From Agromyces hippuratus (GTDB lineage: Bacteria; Actinomycetota; Actinomycetes; Actinomycetales; Microbacteriaceae), in assembly GCF_013410355.1 (NCBI RefSeq), contig NZ_JACCFI010000001.1, forward strand, positions 248,001-312,000: DNA of 64,000 nucleotides, given 5' to 3'. Positions 34,465-43,106 of the stretch are shown here, piece by piece. A program made the translations under genes and the position numbers. The first letter of the stretch is position 1. Every line of letters starts with the position of its first letter. The notes under the pieces were generated by a model that saw only the letters and a program-made list of their open reading frames with translations, was not told where the DNA came from and did not search any database.

Positions 34465-35094
34465 ATGACGACCCGTACCCTCGCCGTCGTGTCGGCCGGA
34501 CTCAGCCAGCCCTCGTCGACGCGCATGCTCGCCGACAAGCTGAGCGACGCCACCGTCGCAAAGCTGGCCGAGCAGGGCATCGACACGACCGTCGAGACCT
34601 TCGAGCTGCGGGATGTCGCGACCGACATCATGAACCACATGCTCACGGGCTTTCCGAGCCCGAAGCTCGAGGCCGTCATCGAGGCCGTGACCGGCGCCGA
34701 CGGGCTCATCGCCGTCACGCCGATCTTCACGACGAGCTACTCGGGGCTGTTCAAGTCGTTCTTCGATGTGATCGACAGCGCGGCGCTCGCCGAGCTGCCG
34801 GTCGTGATCGGCGCGACAGCAGGCACGCCGCGCCACTCGCTCGCACTCGACTACGCGCTGCGGCCGATGTTCACGTACCTGCACGCGATCGTCGCGCCGA
34901 CCGGCGTGTTCGCCGCGACCGGTGACTGGGGCGAATCGGCCGACAGCGTGAAAACGCTGCCTGCCCGCATCGACCGGGCCTCCGGCGAGCTCGCCGCGCT
35001 CGTCGCCGCGAGCGACCGTTCAGCGAACGTCAGGGACCCCTTCGCCCTCGACCGGCCGTTCGGCCACCTCATCGGGGGCCTGACGGGGGAGTGA
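34465..35094 (+). CDS. NADPH-dependent FMN reductase, CE1759 family
   Basis: A 209-residue flavodoxin-like reductase with the phosphate-binding start VVSAGLSQPSSTRMLADKL and the core AVTPIFTTSYSGLFKSFFDVI. It starts two bases after the monooxygenase stop, so the two form a two-component system. It likely delivers FMNH2 to that partner. Confidence 0.93.
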   Translation: MTTRTLAVVSAGLSQPSSTRMLADKLSDATVAKLAEQGIDTTVETFELRDVATDIMNHMLTGFPSPKLEAVIEAVTGADGLIAVTPIFTTSYSGLFKSFFDVIDSAALAELPVVIGATAGTPRHSLALDYALRPMFTYLHAIVAPTGVFAATGDWGESADSVKTLPARIDRASGELAALVAASDRSANVRDPFALDRPFGHLIGGLTGE

Positions 35095-35384
35095 CGCCTC
35101 GCTGAAGGGTCGGCGGCGATCTGGAGCGCCCTGCCGGCGCGCGGGGAGTCGGTCGTCGTCGCCGGTGCACCGACAGGGGATGTCGTCAGTGCCGTCCCAC
35201 GTGGCGAAAAAAAGTGAACATACCTCATTTTGGGGATGTCGGTCGCGGAGCGAGGAGCGTACCGTCATGGGCAGGACGTGGTCACGTGCGACATCGTCCA
35301 CGCGGACCGATCGGGGGGCGACCCGTGTGAAGGCCGGTGTCTGCGCAGTCCGACCGCGCACACCCACCCGGAGGGAAGCAGATC
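35095..35384 (+). other. 290-nt gene-free region upstream of a secreted protein
   Basis: There is no convincing coding sequence. The middle is unusually A/T-rich for this window, with a run of seven A (35207-35213) and then a TGAACATACCTCATTTTGGG stretch, which is probably the promoter area of the secreted protein. The region ends in a strong Shine-Dalgarno, GGAGGGAAG. Confidence 0.5.
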
Positions 35385-35870
35385 ATGACCATTCGCCGAA
35401 CACTCGCCGTGCTCGCAACAACGGCGGCACTCGTACTCGTCGGTGCCGGAGCGGCATCGGCCGCAGGCAGTCCGCATTTCATCAAGAACGCCACGGGCGC
35501 CTCACTCTCGGGGACCTCGTTGGTCGTCCACTTCAAGGAAGCGGGCCTCCCGTCCGGCGCCACGGAGACCATCACGGCCACCGCGCAGCTCGACGCGACC
35601 TATTCGTGCGTCAACAACGGAGGCCACGTGCCTTCGGACCCGAAGAAGACGACGATCAGCTCCGAGGTCTCCGAGAGCGGAGAGTTCACCGCTGGCAAGA
35701 ACGGGAACGTCACGGGGTCGCTCACGCTCAGCGCGCCGGCGGCAGCCGAGGTGCTCTCATGCCCGGGCGGACAGACGTCGACCCTCGTCTCGGGAATGTG
35801 GTCGAACGTCTCGGTCTCCGATGAGGACAGCGGGGCCTTCCTCGCGATCGCCGGTACGTTCACCTTCTAG
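35385..35870 (+). CDS. Secreted protein of unknown function
   Basis: A 161-residue exported protein with a clear Sec signal peptide (about 1-28, ending GAASAAG). The mature part is Ser/Thr/Gly-rich with two Cys (about 84 and 125) that could form a disulfide. It reads like a small beta-sandwich and ends AIAGTFTF. I do not recognise the family. The stop codon lies inside a 19-bp tandem duplication, and a strong terminator follows. Confidence 0.82.
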   Translation: MTIRRTLAVLATTAALVLVGAGAASAAGSPHFIKNATGASLSGTSLVVHFKEAGLPSGATETITATAQLDATYSCVNNGGHVPSDPKKTTISSEVSESGEFTAGKNGNVTGSLTLSAPAAAEVLSCPGGQTSTLVSGMWSNVSVSDEDSGAFLAIAGTFTF

Positions 35871-35889
35871 CGGTGCGTTCACCTTCTCG
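35852..35889 (+). repeat. 19-bp tandem duplication spanning the stop codon
   Basis: CGGTACGTTCACCTTCTAG (35852-35870) is followed directly by CGGTGCGTTCACCTTCTCG (35871-35889), identical at 17 of 19 positions. In the second copy the stop TAG reads TCG, so the second copy may be the former end of the gene or a fresh duplication. Confidence 0.85.
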
Positions 35890-35901
35890 ATCGAACGACG
35901 A

Positions 35902-35932
35902 GAAGCGGGAAGGCTCGCCCTTCCCGCTTCTT
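35902..35932 (+). terminator. Terminator of the secreted protein gene
   Basis: GAAGCGGGAAGG (35902-35913) pairs perfectly with CCTTCCCGCTTC (35919-35930) around CTCGC, followed by TT. Confidence 0.85.
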
Positions 35933-36008
35933 GTCGCGTACGGACTGCGCCGTCCCGGAGACGGTTGTTCGCACCGCCGGGGAGGATCCGCCATGGGTGC
36001 GAACTGCC

Positions 36009-37526
36009 TCACCCGGAGTGCGCTCGGCGGCGGGCCACGATGAGTGCTGCCCCGCCGAGGAGCACCATGAGGATCGCCCCGGCGATCGGCCGACCCGGTT
36101 CGACTCCCGTGGAGGCCAACGAGGTGTCAGGCGCCGGGGGTGCGGGCGTCGCGGCCGGCGGCGTCGGCGGTGTCGACGGTGTCGGCGGCGTGAGGAGGAC
36201 CGGATTGTCGAGGGTCACGGCGACGGTCGAGCGGTCGCCGATCACGAGGGTCGCTGTACTCGCATCCGTCATGACGCCGTCGCCCGAGAACCGAGGCGTC
36301 CCGTAGTCCGCTCCGCTGATCGCCTCGGGAGCCGCCTCGCTCAGGGTCACGACGGTGCCGGTCGGCAGCCCGCCGACCCCGAGCGGCGTGCCGGGCGAGA
36401 GGGCGAGTGAACCGGTGACGGGTGCGCCGTCTCGCAGGTACGAGTACGTCACCGTGTAGACGGTGTCGTCGGGCACCGAGGACGCTCCGTCGCCCGAGAG
36501 CGTCTTGGTCACGGTGAATCCGCCGACATTGCCGGTGCCGCCGCCCTCGCCGCCTGCCGTGACGAACTCGACCGGCCAGGTGGTGAACGCCTCGCCGGAG
36601 GCCGTGACGGTGTTGCCGAAGAGATCCCCGTCGCGCGCATCCGCGGGCAGCGTCGTGCGGTACTGCAGCGTGTACACGCGATCCTCCGAGGCCACGGGCT
36701 CGTTGAACGTGAACTCGAAGGAGTGTGTGCCGGGGGAGTCGACGAGCGTGTAGGTCTCGGGGCCGGTGCCGGCGACGACCTCGTGGTACTCCCACGAGGC
36801 CCACTTCGATGCGGGAACCCACCCTGCGGTGAGGCTCGAGGGGTCGAAGCCCATGCGGGCGTCGTAGACGTCCTCGAGCACGACGGGGGAGCCGCCTGCG
36901 AGCACGTCCGACGGGACGACGACCTGCCACGTGATCGAGGTGCCGTCGTCGTTCAGCCAGCCCCACTTCTGCGGCGAGGTCGGCGCGGTGCCGGGTTCGC
37001 CGCCCTCGACGATCCCTCCGCCAGGGATCGGGACCCGGATCTCGATGCCGTTGCCGGTGGTGAAGACGTACGAGTCGTCGTCGGTCGCCGCCGTGGACTG
37101 GGCGTAGAAGTGCAGCGTGCCGCGCACGTCGTGGTGCGTCTCGACGTAGTCGCCGAGGGTGCACAGGATGCTCGACTCGGTGACGGCGCAGTCGCCGACC
37201 GTCGCGCCGGAGGCATCGCGGAGCACGAACGTGGCCGAGTGGGCCCGCACGGGGCTCGGGAAGTCGAGCCGGAACGTGTCGCCCTCGACGGCGCCCGCCG
37301 GTGCAGCCCACGTGGCATCCACGGCGTAGCGCTGCCCGACGCCGATCGGGCCGCTCGGGGCGTCGGCGTTGATCGTGACGCTCGTGATGGCGTCGAGCTC
37401 GCTCGCGTTCGCTGCGGCCGGCGCGGCGAAGACCATCGCCAACGAGGCGAGTGACGCTGCCAGCGACGCCGCGATCGTGCGGAATCCTCGAGGACGTCGG
37501 GTGGAGGTGTGCGCATTCGGGTGCAC
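36009..37526 (-). CDS. Cell-wall-anchored surface protein (LAXTG sortase signal, DUF5979-type domain)
   Basis: A 505-residue protein with a signal peptide (about 1-41, ending AAANASE), an adhesin-like N-terminal part of Ig-like folds (about 45-315) and a DUF5979-like domain (about 325-435, FTVTKTLSGDGASS). A Pro/Thr linker follows, then LASTG at 470-474, a hydrophobic span and an Arg-rich tail. LAXTG is the sorting signal of actinobacterial class E sortases. No sortase is in the window. GTG 37526 follows GAAGGAG. It is probably surface-exposed and may mediate adhesion. Confidence 0.85.
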   Translation of the reverse strand: MHPNAHTSTRRPRGFRTIAASLAASLASLAMVFAAPAAANASELDAITSVTINADAPSGPIGVGQRYAVDATWAAPAGAVEGDTFRLDFPSPVRAHSATFVLRDASGATVGDCAVTESSILCTLGDYVETHHDVRGTLHFYAQSTAATDDDSYVFTTGNGIEIRVPIPGGGIVEGGEPGTAPTSPQKWGWLNDDGTSITWQVVVPSDVLAGGSPVVLEDVYDARMGFDPSSLTAGWVPASKWASWEYHEVVAGTGPETYTLVDSPGTHSFEFTFNEPVASEDRVYTLQYRTTLPADARDGDLFGNTVTASGEAFTTWPVEFVTAGGEGGGTGNVGGFTVTKTLSGDGASSVPDDTVYTVTYSYLRDGAPVTGSLALSPGTPLGVGGLPTGTVVTLSEAAPEAISGADYGTPRFSGDGVMTDASTATLVIGDRSTVAVTLDNPVLLTPPTPSTPPTPPAATPAPPAPDTSLASTGVEPGRPIAGAILMVLLGGAALIVARRRAHSG

Positions 37527-37742
37527 GGCGGATCAGCTCCTTCGGGTGGAAAGCGGAGGAGCCGTGGGTGCAGCCCTCCACCCGAAGAGACGGCCGGGGT
37601 CGTGTTCGATGACGCCGGTCCGGCGATGCTCATGGGTTTCTCAGGTTCGGCAGCTCGCCGACCGACGGGGCGACCGTTCCGGCGCGCCGAACTCCGCACG
37701 GGCGTTCACGCCGCGCGGCAGGTGGGTGCCGAAGACCGCGCG

Positions 37743-37949
37743 TCAGTCGTCGAGCACGAAGGTCACCTCGAGCGTGACCGACCACGACGTGACGGCGCCG
37801 TCGGTGACGTCGACCTTCTGCTCCTTGACCCACGCACCGGTGACGTTGCGCAGGGTCTCCGACGCCCGGGCGACTCCGGCGGCGACCGCGTCGTCGAAGC
37901 CGGTCTCCGAACGAACGGTGATGGTGGTGACACGTGCGACGGAAGTCAT
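37743..37949 (-). CDS. Dodecin family flavin-binding protein
   Basis: A 68-residue protein of dodecin length ending SWSVTLEVTFVLDD, with VTGAWVKEQKVDV before it. Dodecins form hollow dodecamers that store riboflavin or FMN, and in some bacteria CoA. GAGGGGG lies upstream of the ATG. It could buffer flavin for the several flavoenzymes of this window, which is only inference. Confidence 0.93.
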   Translation of the reverse strand: MTSVARVTTITVRSETGFDDAVAAGVARASETLRNVTGAWVKEQKVDVTDGAVTSWSVTLEVTFVLDD

Positions 37950-38147
37950 TGCATTCCCCCTCGAATGATGTGCGTGCGTACGGACTCATCTTGCGCCTCC
38001 GCCGTGCGGAAAGCGAGGGGCTTGCGGAGCCGCCGAACCTCCGCCCCATCGACGTGGCGGCGAACGGCAGTCGACCAGACGATGAATCCTCGGTTCCCGG
38101 GGGCGAGTCCGTCCGTTCGCCGCCCGAGCAGCCCTCACGCTGGAGTC

Positions 38148-40184
38148 GTGAAGGTCGTCCTCCTCGCAGAATCGTTCCTCCCGCATATGAACGGCGTGAC
38201 GCACTCGCTCCTTCAGGCGCTGCGTCACCTCGAGCGCCGGGGGCATGAGGCCCTCGTGATCGCCCCGCGCTCGGGGCCGATCGACCACACCCTCTACGGC
38301 GCCCGGGCCGTGCTGCTGCCGTCGGTGCCGCTCCCGAGCTATCCCGATGTGCGCGTCACCCTCGCGGGCGCGCATCGTCTCGCCGGGGTGATGCAAGCAC
38401 ACGGCGCCGACGTCGTGCATCTCGCCTCGCCGTTCGTGCTCGGCTGGCGCGGCGTGCTGGCCGCCGAGTCGCTCGGCATCCCGAGCGTCGCGGTCTACCA
38501 GACCGACATCCCGTCGTATGCGGAGCGCTACGGCGTCCCGGGAGCGGCGCCGGCACTCACCCGTCACCTCGGGCGCCTGCACCGGCGCGCCACGCTGACG
38601 CTCGCACCCTCGTCGTCAGCGGTCGAGCGGCTCGAGTCGCTCGGCGTCGACCGGCTCCGGCTCTGGCGGCGCGGCGTGGACACCGATCGGTTCTCGCCCG
38701 GCCGGCGCGATGACGCCTGGCGCCGTGAGATGGCGCCGAACGGCGATGTGCTCGTCGGCTACGTCGGGCGCCTCGCCCCCGAGAAGCAGGTCGAGGACCT
38801 CCGTGCGATCGCGACGCTGCCGGGCGTGCGGCTCGTCGTCATCGGCGAGGGGCCGTCGAGGCCGCAGCTCGAACGGATGCTGCCCGAGGCCCGCTTCACC
38901 GGGTTCCTCGGCGGCGACGAACTCGCGAGGGCGATGGCGAGTCTCGACGTCTTCGTGCACCCCGGCGAGAGCGAGACGTTCTGCCAGACCGCGCAGGAGG
39001 CGATGGCGAGCGGCGTGCCGGTCGTGGCCACCGGGCGCGGCGGTCCGGTCGACCTCGTGCAGAACAGCGCGAACGGATGGCTCTACCGTCCGGGCGACCT
39101 CGCCGAGCTCCGCGATCGCGTGCGCGACCTCACGGGTGACGACGCGAAGCGCCGGGCGTTCGGCGAACGCGCACTCGCCTCCGTCTCCGGCCGCGGGTGG
39201 GACCGGCTCGGCGACGAGCTCATCGGCCACTACGAGTCGGCGATGGGGCGGGCGGAGGCCACGGCGACGGATGCCGCGCCGCCGCCGCCGGTCGTTCGAG
39301 CCACGGGCCCCGCGGCATCCGCACCGCCCGCCGCCGCGACACGCGGCTGGAGCCGGTACGTCGCCGTCGGGGACTCGCTGACCGAGGGGCTCTGCGACAC
39401 CTCGCGCGTTCCCGCGGGGGAGTACCGCGGCTGGGCCGACCGGCTCGCGATGCTCCTCGCCGTCACGGGCTCGGCGAACGAACCCGTCGCCTACGCGAAC
39501 CTCGCCGTGCGCAGTCGCAAGGTGCGCGACGCCGTCGACGTGCAACTGCCGCAGGCCGCCGAGCTCGGCGCCGACCTCGTCTCGGTACTCATCGGGGCCA
39601 ACGACCTCGTGGGCCGGCGAGCCGATCCCGAGGCGCTCGCCCGCGACCTCGGCGCTGCCGTCTCGCGGTTGCGTTCGACCGGGTGCGACGTGCTGCTCGT
39701 GACGCCGTTCCTGCCGCGCCGGCCGGTGACCCGGTTCTACGCGCGCCGCTTCCGGGCCTACAACGCCCGGCTGCGCGAACTCGCCGGGGCCACGGGGTCG
39801 ATGCTCCTCGACGTCGACGCCCACCCCGAGCTCGTCGACGACGATCGATGGGCGGAGGACCGCGTGCACCTGAACGCCGCCGGGCACCGCGGCATCGCGT
39901 ACGCCGCGGCGCGCGTGCTCGGTGTGCGGGATGCGAACGTGCTCGGCGAACTCGAGCGCGCCGTGCACGATCAGGAGGAGCTCGCCCGCACCGCGGTCGG
40001 CGACGCCGAATGGCTCCTCCGGCACGCGGTGCCGTGGGTGCGGCGCCGGCTCGCCGGTCGTGCGGCAGGCGATGGCCGGGTGCCGAAGCGCGGGCGAATG
40101 CTGCCCGTCATCGTGCCCGCGACGGATCGAACCTCACGGAAGCCGCCGGTTGCGACGGCTCAGCGGGTCGTGCCGGGGGAGTGA
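38148..40184 (+). CDS. Fusion of family 4 glycosyltransferase and SGNH/GDSL hydrolase
   Basis: A 678-residue two-domain protein. Residues 1-365 are a GT-B glycosyltransferase close to GDP-mannose-dependent alpha-mannosyltransferases (start VVLLAESFLPHMNGVTHS; EX7E motif in PGESETFCQTAQEAM). An Ala/Pro linker (about 370-400) leads to an SGNH hydrolase with GDS at 408-410, GAND at 483-486 and DRVH at 571-574 (catalytic Asp/His). It may glycosylate and deacylate the same envelope glycolipid. GTG 38148 has GGAG close by; the start is not certain. Confidence 0.9.
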   Translation: MKVVLLAESFLPHMNGVTHSLLQALRHLERRGHEALVIAPRSGPIDHTLYGARAVLLPSVPLPSYPDVRVTLAGAHRLAGVMQAHGADVVHLASPFVLGWRGVLAAESLGIPSVAVYQTDIPSYAERYGVPGAAPALTRHLGRLHRRATLTLAPSSSAVERLESLGVDRLRLWRRGVDTDRFSPGRRDDAWRREMAPNGDVLVGYVGRLAPEKQVEDLRAIATLPGVRLVVIGEGPSRPQLERMLPEARFTGFLGGDELARAMASLDVFVHPGESETFCQTAQEAMASGVPVVATGRGGPVDLVQNSANGWLYRPGDLAELRDRVRDLTGDDAKRRAFGERALASVSGRGWDRLGDELIGHYESAMGRAEATATDAAPPPPVVRATGPAASAPPAAATRGWSRYVAVGDSLTEGLCDTSRVPAGEYRGWADRLAMLLAVTGSANEPVAYANLAVRSRKVRDAVDVQLPQAAELGADLVSVLIGANDLVGRRADPEALARDLGAAVSRLRSTGCDVLLVTPFLPRRPVTRFYARRFRAYNARLRELAGATGSMLLDVDAHPELVDDDRWAEDRVHLNAAGHRGIAYAAARVLGVRDANVLGELERAVHDQEELARTAVGDAEWLLRHAVPWVRRRLAGRAAGDGRVPKRGRMLPVIVPATDRTSRKPPVATAQRVVPGE

Positions 40185-40191
40185 CGCCGGA

Positions 40192-40383
40192 TCAACCGCT
40201 CTTGCGGCGGAACTCGCGCTTGTGGTCGGCCGGACCCTGCGTGTGCTGTGCCGCGCCGCCGCCGTCGAGGTGGGCTTCGCCCGAGCGCTTCTTCGCCGCG
40301 TTGTTCTTGCGATCGAGGGCTTCGCGGAACTTGCGCTTCGCCTCGTCGGACGGGCCCTGGTTGGTCTGCTCGTCGGAACTCAT
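40192..40383 (-). CDS. Small charged protein, DUF5302 family
   Basis: A 63-residue hydrophilic protein: SDEAKRKFREALDRKNNAAK, then HLDGGGAAQHTQGPADHKRE and a basic end. It matches the short DUF5302 proteins common in actinobacteria, which have no known function. CAGACT lies seven bases before the ATG. Confidence 0.85.
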   Translation of the reverse strand: MSSDEQTNQGPSDEAKRKFREALDRKNNAAKKRSGEAHLDGGGAAQHTQGPADHKREFRRKSG

Positions 40384-40716
40384 GCGTTCGAGTCTGGCAC
40401 GGATGCCTCGTGCTCGCGCACGCCGGGGCGGCGTCGAGCGGGCTCGCGCCACGCGACATCCGCTGTTCACCGGCCGAAAACGGACCCTCTGCTAGCATTG
40501 GGGGAGGTTGCCCGTGCTTTTCGCGCGGGCGATCGGTTGGAGCAGGCCGGCAGGAAGCTGGTCCCCTGTGGTGGATTACCAAATCGAGGGTTTGGTGGAC
40601 TTCTACTGGTGGCCAGCGTGAACGCGTCGACCGACGCGATTCGTATTGCCTGTTCCTGCTCCTCTGGATGAGTCGCGCCCACACGGGGTGCGACGGTAAA
40701 CAAAGGAGACGACCTC
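40384..40716 (+). other. 333-nt gene-free region carrying the pnp promoter and leader
   Basis: No coding sequence is seen. A candidate -10 TAGCAT lies at 40493-40498. From there to the start codon is a leader of about 215 nt with several stable stems, described separately, and the Shine-Dalgarno AAAGGAG. One copy of CGGATGCC lies at 40400-40407. Confidence 0.7.
40510..40617 (+). ncRNA. Structured pnp leader, probable actino-pnp RNA motif
   Basis: Stem 1 pairs GCCCGTGC (40510-40517) with GCGCGGGC (40523-40530). Stem 2 pairs GCTGGTC (40557-40563) with GGCCAGC (40611-40617) and encloses the hairpin ACCAAA/TTTGGT (40578-40596). The conserved-looking GTGGTGG and CTACTGGTGG strings, the high-GC host and the position before pnp match the actino-pnp motif, a leader RNA known upstream of actinobacterial exoribonuclease genes. 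Assignment is from memory of the motif, not from a covariance search. Confidence 0.7.
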
Positions 40717-42999
40717 TTGGAAGGTCCTGAAATCACGTTCGCCGAAGCCGTCATCGACAATGGCAAGTTCGGCACCCGTACCATCCGCTTCGAGACCGGA
40801 CGACTCGCGCAGCAGGCGCAGGGTTCCGCTGCGGCCTACATCGACGAAGAGACCATGCTGCTCTCGGCGACCTCGGTCTCCAAGCAGCCGAAGGAGCACT
40901 TCGACTTCTTCCCGCTCACGATCGACGTCGAAGAGCGCATGTACGCAGCGGGCCGCATCCCGGGCTCGTTCTTCCGCCGCGAGGGCCGCCCCTCGACCGA
41001 GGCGATCCTCACCTGCCGTCTGATCGACCGCCCCCTGCGCCCCTCGTTCGTCGAGGGCCTCCGCAACGAGGTGCAGGTCGTCGTCACCGTGCTCGCGATC
41101 GAGCCCGACGAGTTCTACGACGTGCTCGCCATCAACGCCGCGTCGCTCTCGACGCAGCTCTCCGGCCTCCCGTTCTCGGGCCCGGTCGGCGGCGTCCGCG
41201 TCGCCCTCATCGACGGCCAGTGGGTCGCGTTCCCGAAGTACTCGCAGATCGAGGAGGCCGTGTTCAGCATGGTCGTCGCCGGTCGCGTGATCACCGAGGC
41301 CGACGGCTCGCAGGACGTCGCGATCATGATGATCGAGGCCGAGGCGACCGACAACGCGTGGAACCTCATCCAGGCCGGCGGGGTCAAGCCCGACGAGGCC
41401 GTCATCGCGCAGGGCATCGAGGCCTCGAAGCCCTTCATCAAGCAGCTCGTCGAGGCGCAGCAGTCGGTCGCGAAGACCGCCGCGAAGCCGACCGCCGACT
41501 ACCCGACGTTCCCGCCGTACCAGGCCGAGGTCAAGGCAGCGGTGGAAGCGTTCGCGAGCGCCGAACTCAAGGACGTCTACAAGATCGCCGGCAAGGTCGA
41601 GCGCCAGGACGCCGACGACGCGCTCAAGTCGCGCGTCAAGGAACACGTCGCGGCCAAGGTCGAAGCGGGCGAACTGCCCGATTCGGCCAACGCCGAGGTC
41701 TCCGCGGCCTACAAGTCGGTCACGAAGCACGTCATGCGCACGCGCGTCCTCGAAGAGGGTGTGCGCATCGACGGCCGCGGGCTCGCCGACATCCGCCCGC
41801 TCGACGCAGAGGTGCAGGTCGTTCCCCGCGTTCACGGCTCGGCCATCTTCCAGCGTGGTGAGACCCAGATCCTCGGCGTCACGACGCTGAACATGCTGAA
41901 GCTCGAGCAGTCGATCGACTCGCTGAGCCCGGTCACCAAGAAGCGCTACATGCACAACTACAACTTCCCGCCCTACTCGACCGGTGAGACCGGTCGCGTC
42001 GGGTCGCCGAAGCGTCGCGAGATCGGGCACGGCGCACTCGCCGAGCGCGCACTCGTGCCCGTGCTGCCCACGCGCGAGGAGTTCCCCTACGCGATCCGCC
42101 AGGTGTCCGAGGCGCTCGGCTCCAACGGTTCGACGTCGATGGGCTCGGTCTGCGCCTCGACCCTCGCGCTCCTGAACGCGGGCGTGCCGCTGCGCGCACC
42201 CGTCGCCGGCATCGCGATGGGCCTCATCTCCGACACCGTGAACGGTGAGACCCGCTACGCGGCGCTCACCGACATCCTCGGTGCCGAAGACGCCCTCGGC
42301 GACATGGACTTCAAGGTCGCCGGCACGTCGGAGTTCGTCACGGCGATCCAGCTCGACACGAAGCTCGACGGCATCCCCGCCTCGGTGCTCGCCGGCGCGC
42401 TGACGCAGGCGAAGGACGCCCGCACGACGATCCTCGCCGTGCTGAACGCCGCCATCGACGGCCCCGACGAGATGGCCCCGACCGCGCCCCGCGTGATCTC
42501 GGTGCAGATCCCCGTCGACAAGATCGGCGAGCTGATCGGCCCGAAGGGCAAGACGATCAACGCGATCCAGGACGAGACCGGCGCCGACATCTCCATCGAG
42601 GAGGACGGCACCGTCTACATCGGCGCGACCGACGGCCCCTCGGCCGAGGCCGCCCGCGCCCAGGTCAACGCGATCGCGAACCCGACGAACCCCGAGGTCG
42701 GCGAGCAGTTCCTCGGAACCGTCGTCAAGATCGCGGCGTTCGGCGCGTTCGTCTCGCTGCTCCCGGGCAAGGACGGCCTGCTGCACATCAGCGAGGTGCG
42801 CAAGCTCGCCGGTGGCAAGCGCGTCGAGAACGTCGAAGACGTGCTCGGCGTCGGCCAGAAGATCCTCGTCGAGATCACGAAGATCGACGACCGCGGCAAG
42901 CTGTCGCTCGCCCCGGTGCTGGCTGAAGAGGCCGACACCGAGGGGCGCGAGACCGCCGGCACGCACGCCGAGGAGCCCGCAGAGGGCGCCGACGCGTAA
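40717..42999 (+). CDS. pnp: Polynucleotide phosphorylase
   Basis: A 760-residue PNPase with two RNase PH-like domains (about 10-150 and 345-560), the helical linker between them, a KH domain (VPVDKIGELIGPKGK-like segment near 595) and an S1 domain (about 655-730). It degrades RNA 3' to 5' with phosphate and may synthesise polynucleotide tails. The start is TTG, nine bases after AAAGGAG. The Glu/Ala-rich tail after S1 is common in actinobacteria. Confidence 0.98.
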   Translation: MEGPEITFAEAVIDNGKFGTRTIRFETGRLAQQAQGSAAAYIDEETMLLSATSVSKQPKEHFDFFPLTIDVEERMYAAGRIPGSFFRREGRPSTEAILTCRLIDRPLRPSFVEGLRNEVQVVVTVLAIEPDEFYDVLAINAASLSTQLSGLPFSGPVGGVRVALIDGQWVAFPKYSQIEEAVFSMVVAGRVITEADGSQDVAIMMIEAEATDNAWNLIQAGGVKPDEAVIAQGIEASKPFIKQLVEAQQSVAKTAAKPTADYPTFPPYQAEVKAAVEAFASAELKDVYKIAGKVERQDADDALKSRVKEHVAAKVEAGELPDSANAEVSAAYKSVTKHVMRTRVLEEGVRIDGRGLADIRPLDAEVQVVPRVHGSAIFQRGETQILGVTTLNMLKLEQSIDSLSPVTKKRYMHNYNFPPYSTGETGRVGSPKRREIGHGALAERALVPVLPTREEFPYAIRQVSEALGSNGSTSMGSVCASTLALLNAGVPLRAPVAGIAMGLISDTVNGETRYAALTDILGAEDALGDMDFKVAGTSEFVTAIQLDTKLDGIPASVLAGALTQAKDARTTILAVLNAAIDGPDEMAPTAPRVISVQIPVDKIGELIGPKGKTINAIQDETGADISIEEDGTVYIGATDGPSAEAARAQVNAIANPTNPEVGEQFLGTVVKIAAFGAFVSLLPGKDGLLHISEVRKLAGGKRVENVEDVLGVGQKILVEITKIDDRGKLSLAPVLAEEADTEGRETAGTHAEEPAEGADA

Positions 43000-43015
43000 G
43001 TCGCAGTCGACACAG

Positions 43016-43052
43016 CGGATGCCCCGCCCGATTCGTTCGGGCGGGGCATCCG
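43016..43052 (+). terminator. pnp terminator built from two inverted octamers
   Basis: CGGATGCCCCGCCCGA (43016-43031) pairs perfectly over 16 bp with TCGGGCGGGGCATCCG (43037-43052). The outer half of each arm is the octamer CGGATGCC/GGCATCCG that is over-represented in this window. Confidence 0.85.
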
Positions 43053-43106
43053 TCGTCTGCGGCCGCGTTGTCTTCTGCGGTGGCGACGCATCGGACGAGA
43101 CTCGAC

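Noticed and set aside
36723..37454. Plus-strand frames opposite the surface protein gene.
   Set aside because: They have no promoter, Shine-Dalgarno or recognisable domain, while the minus-strand product has signal peptide, domains and a sorting signal.
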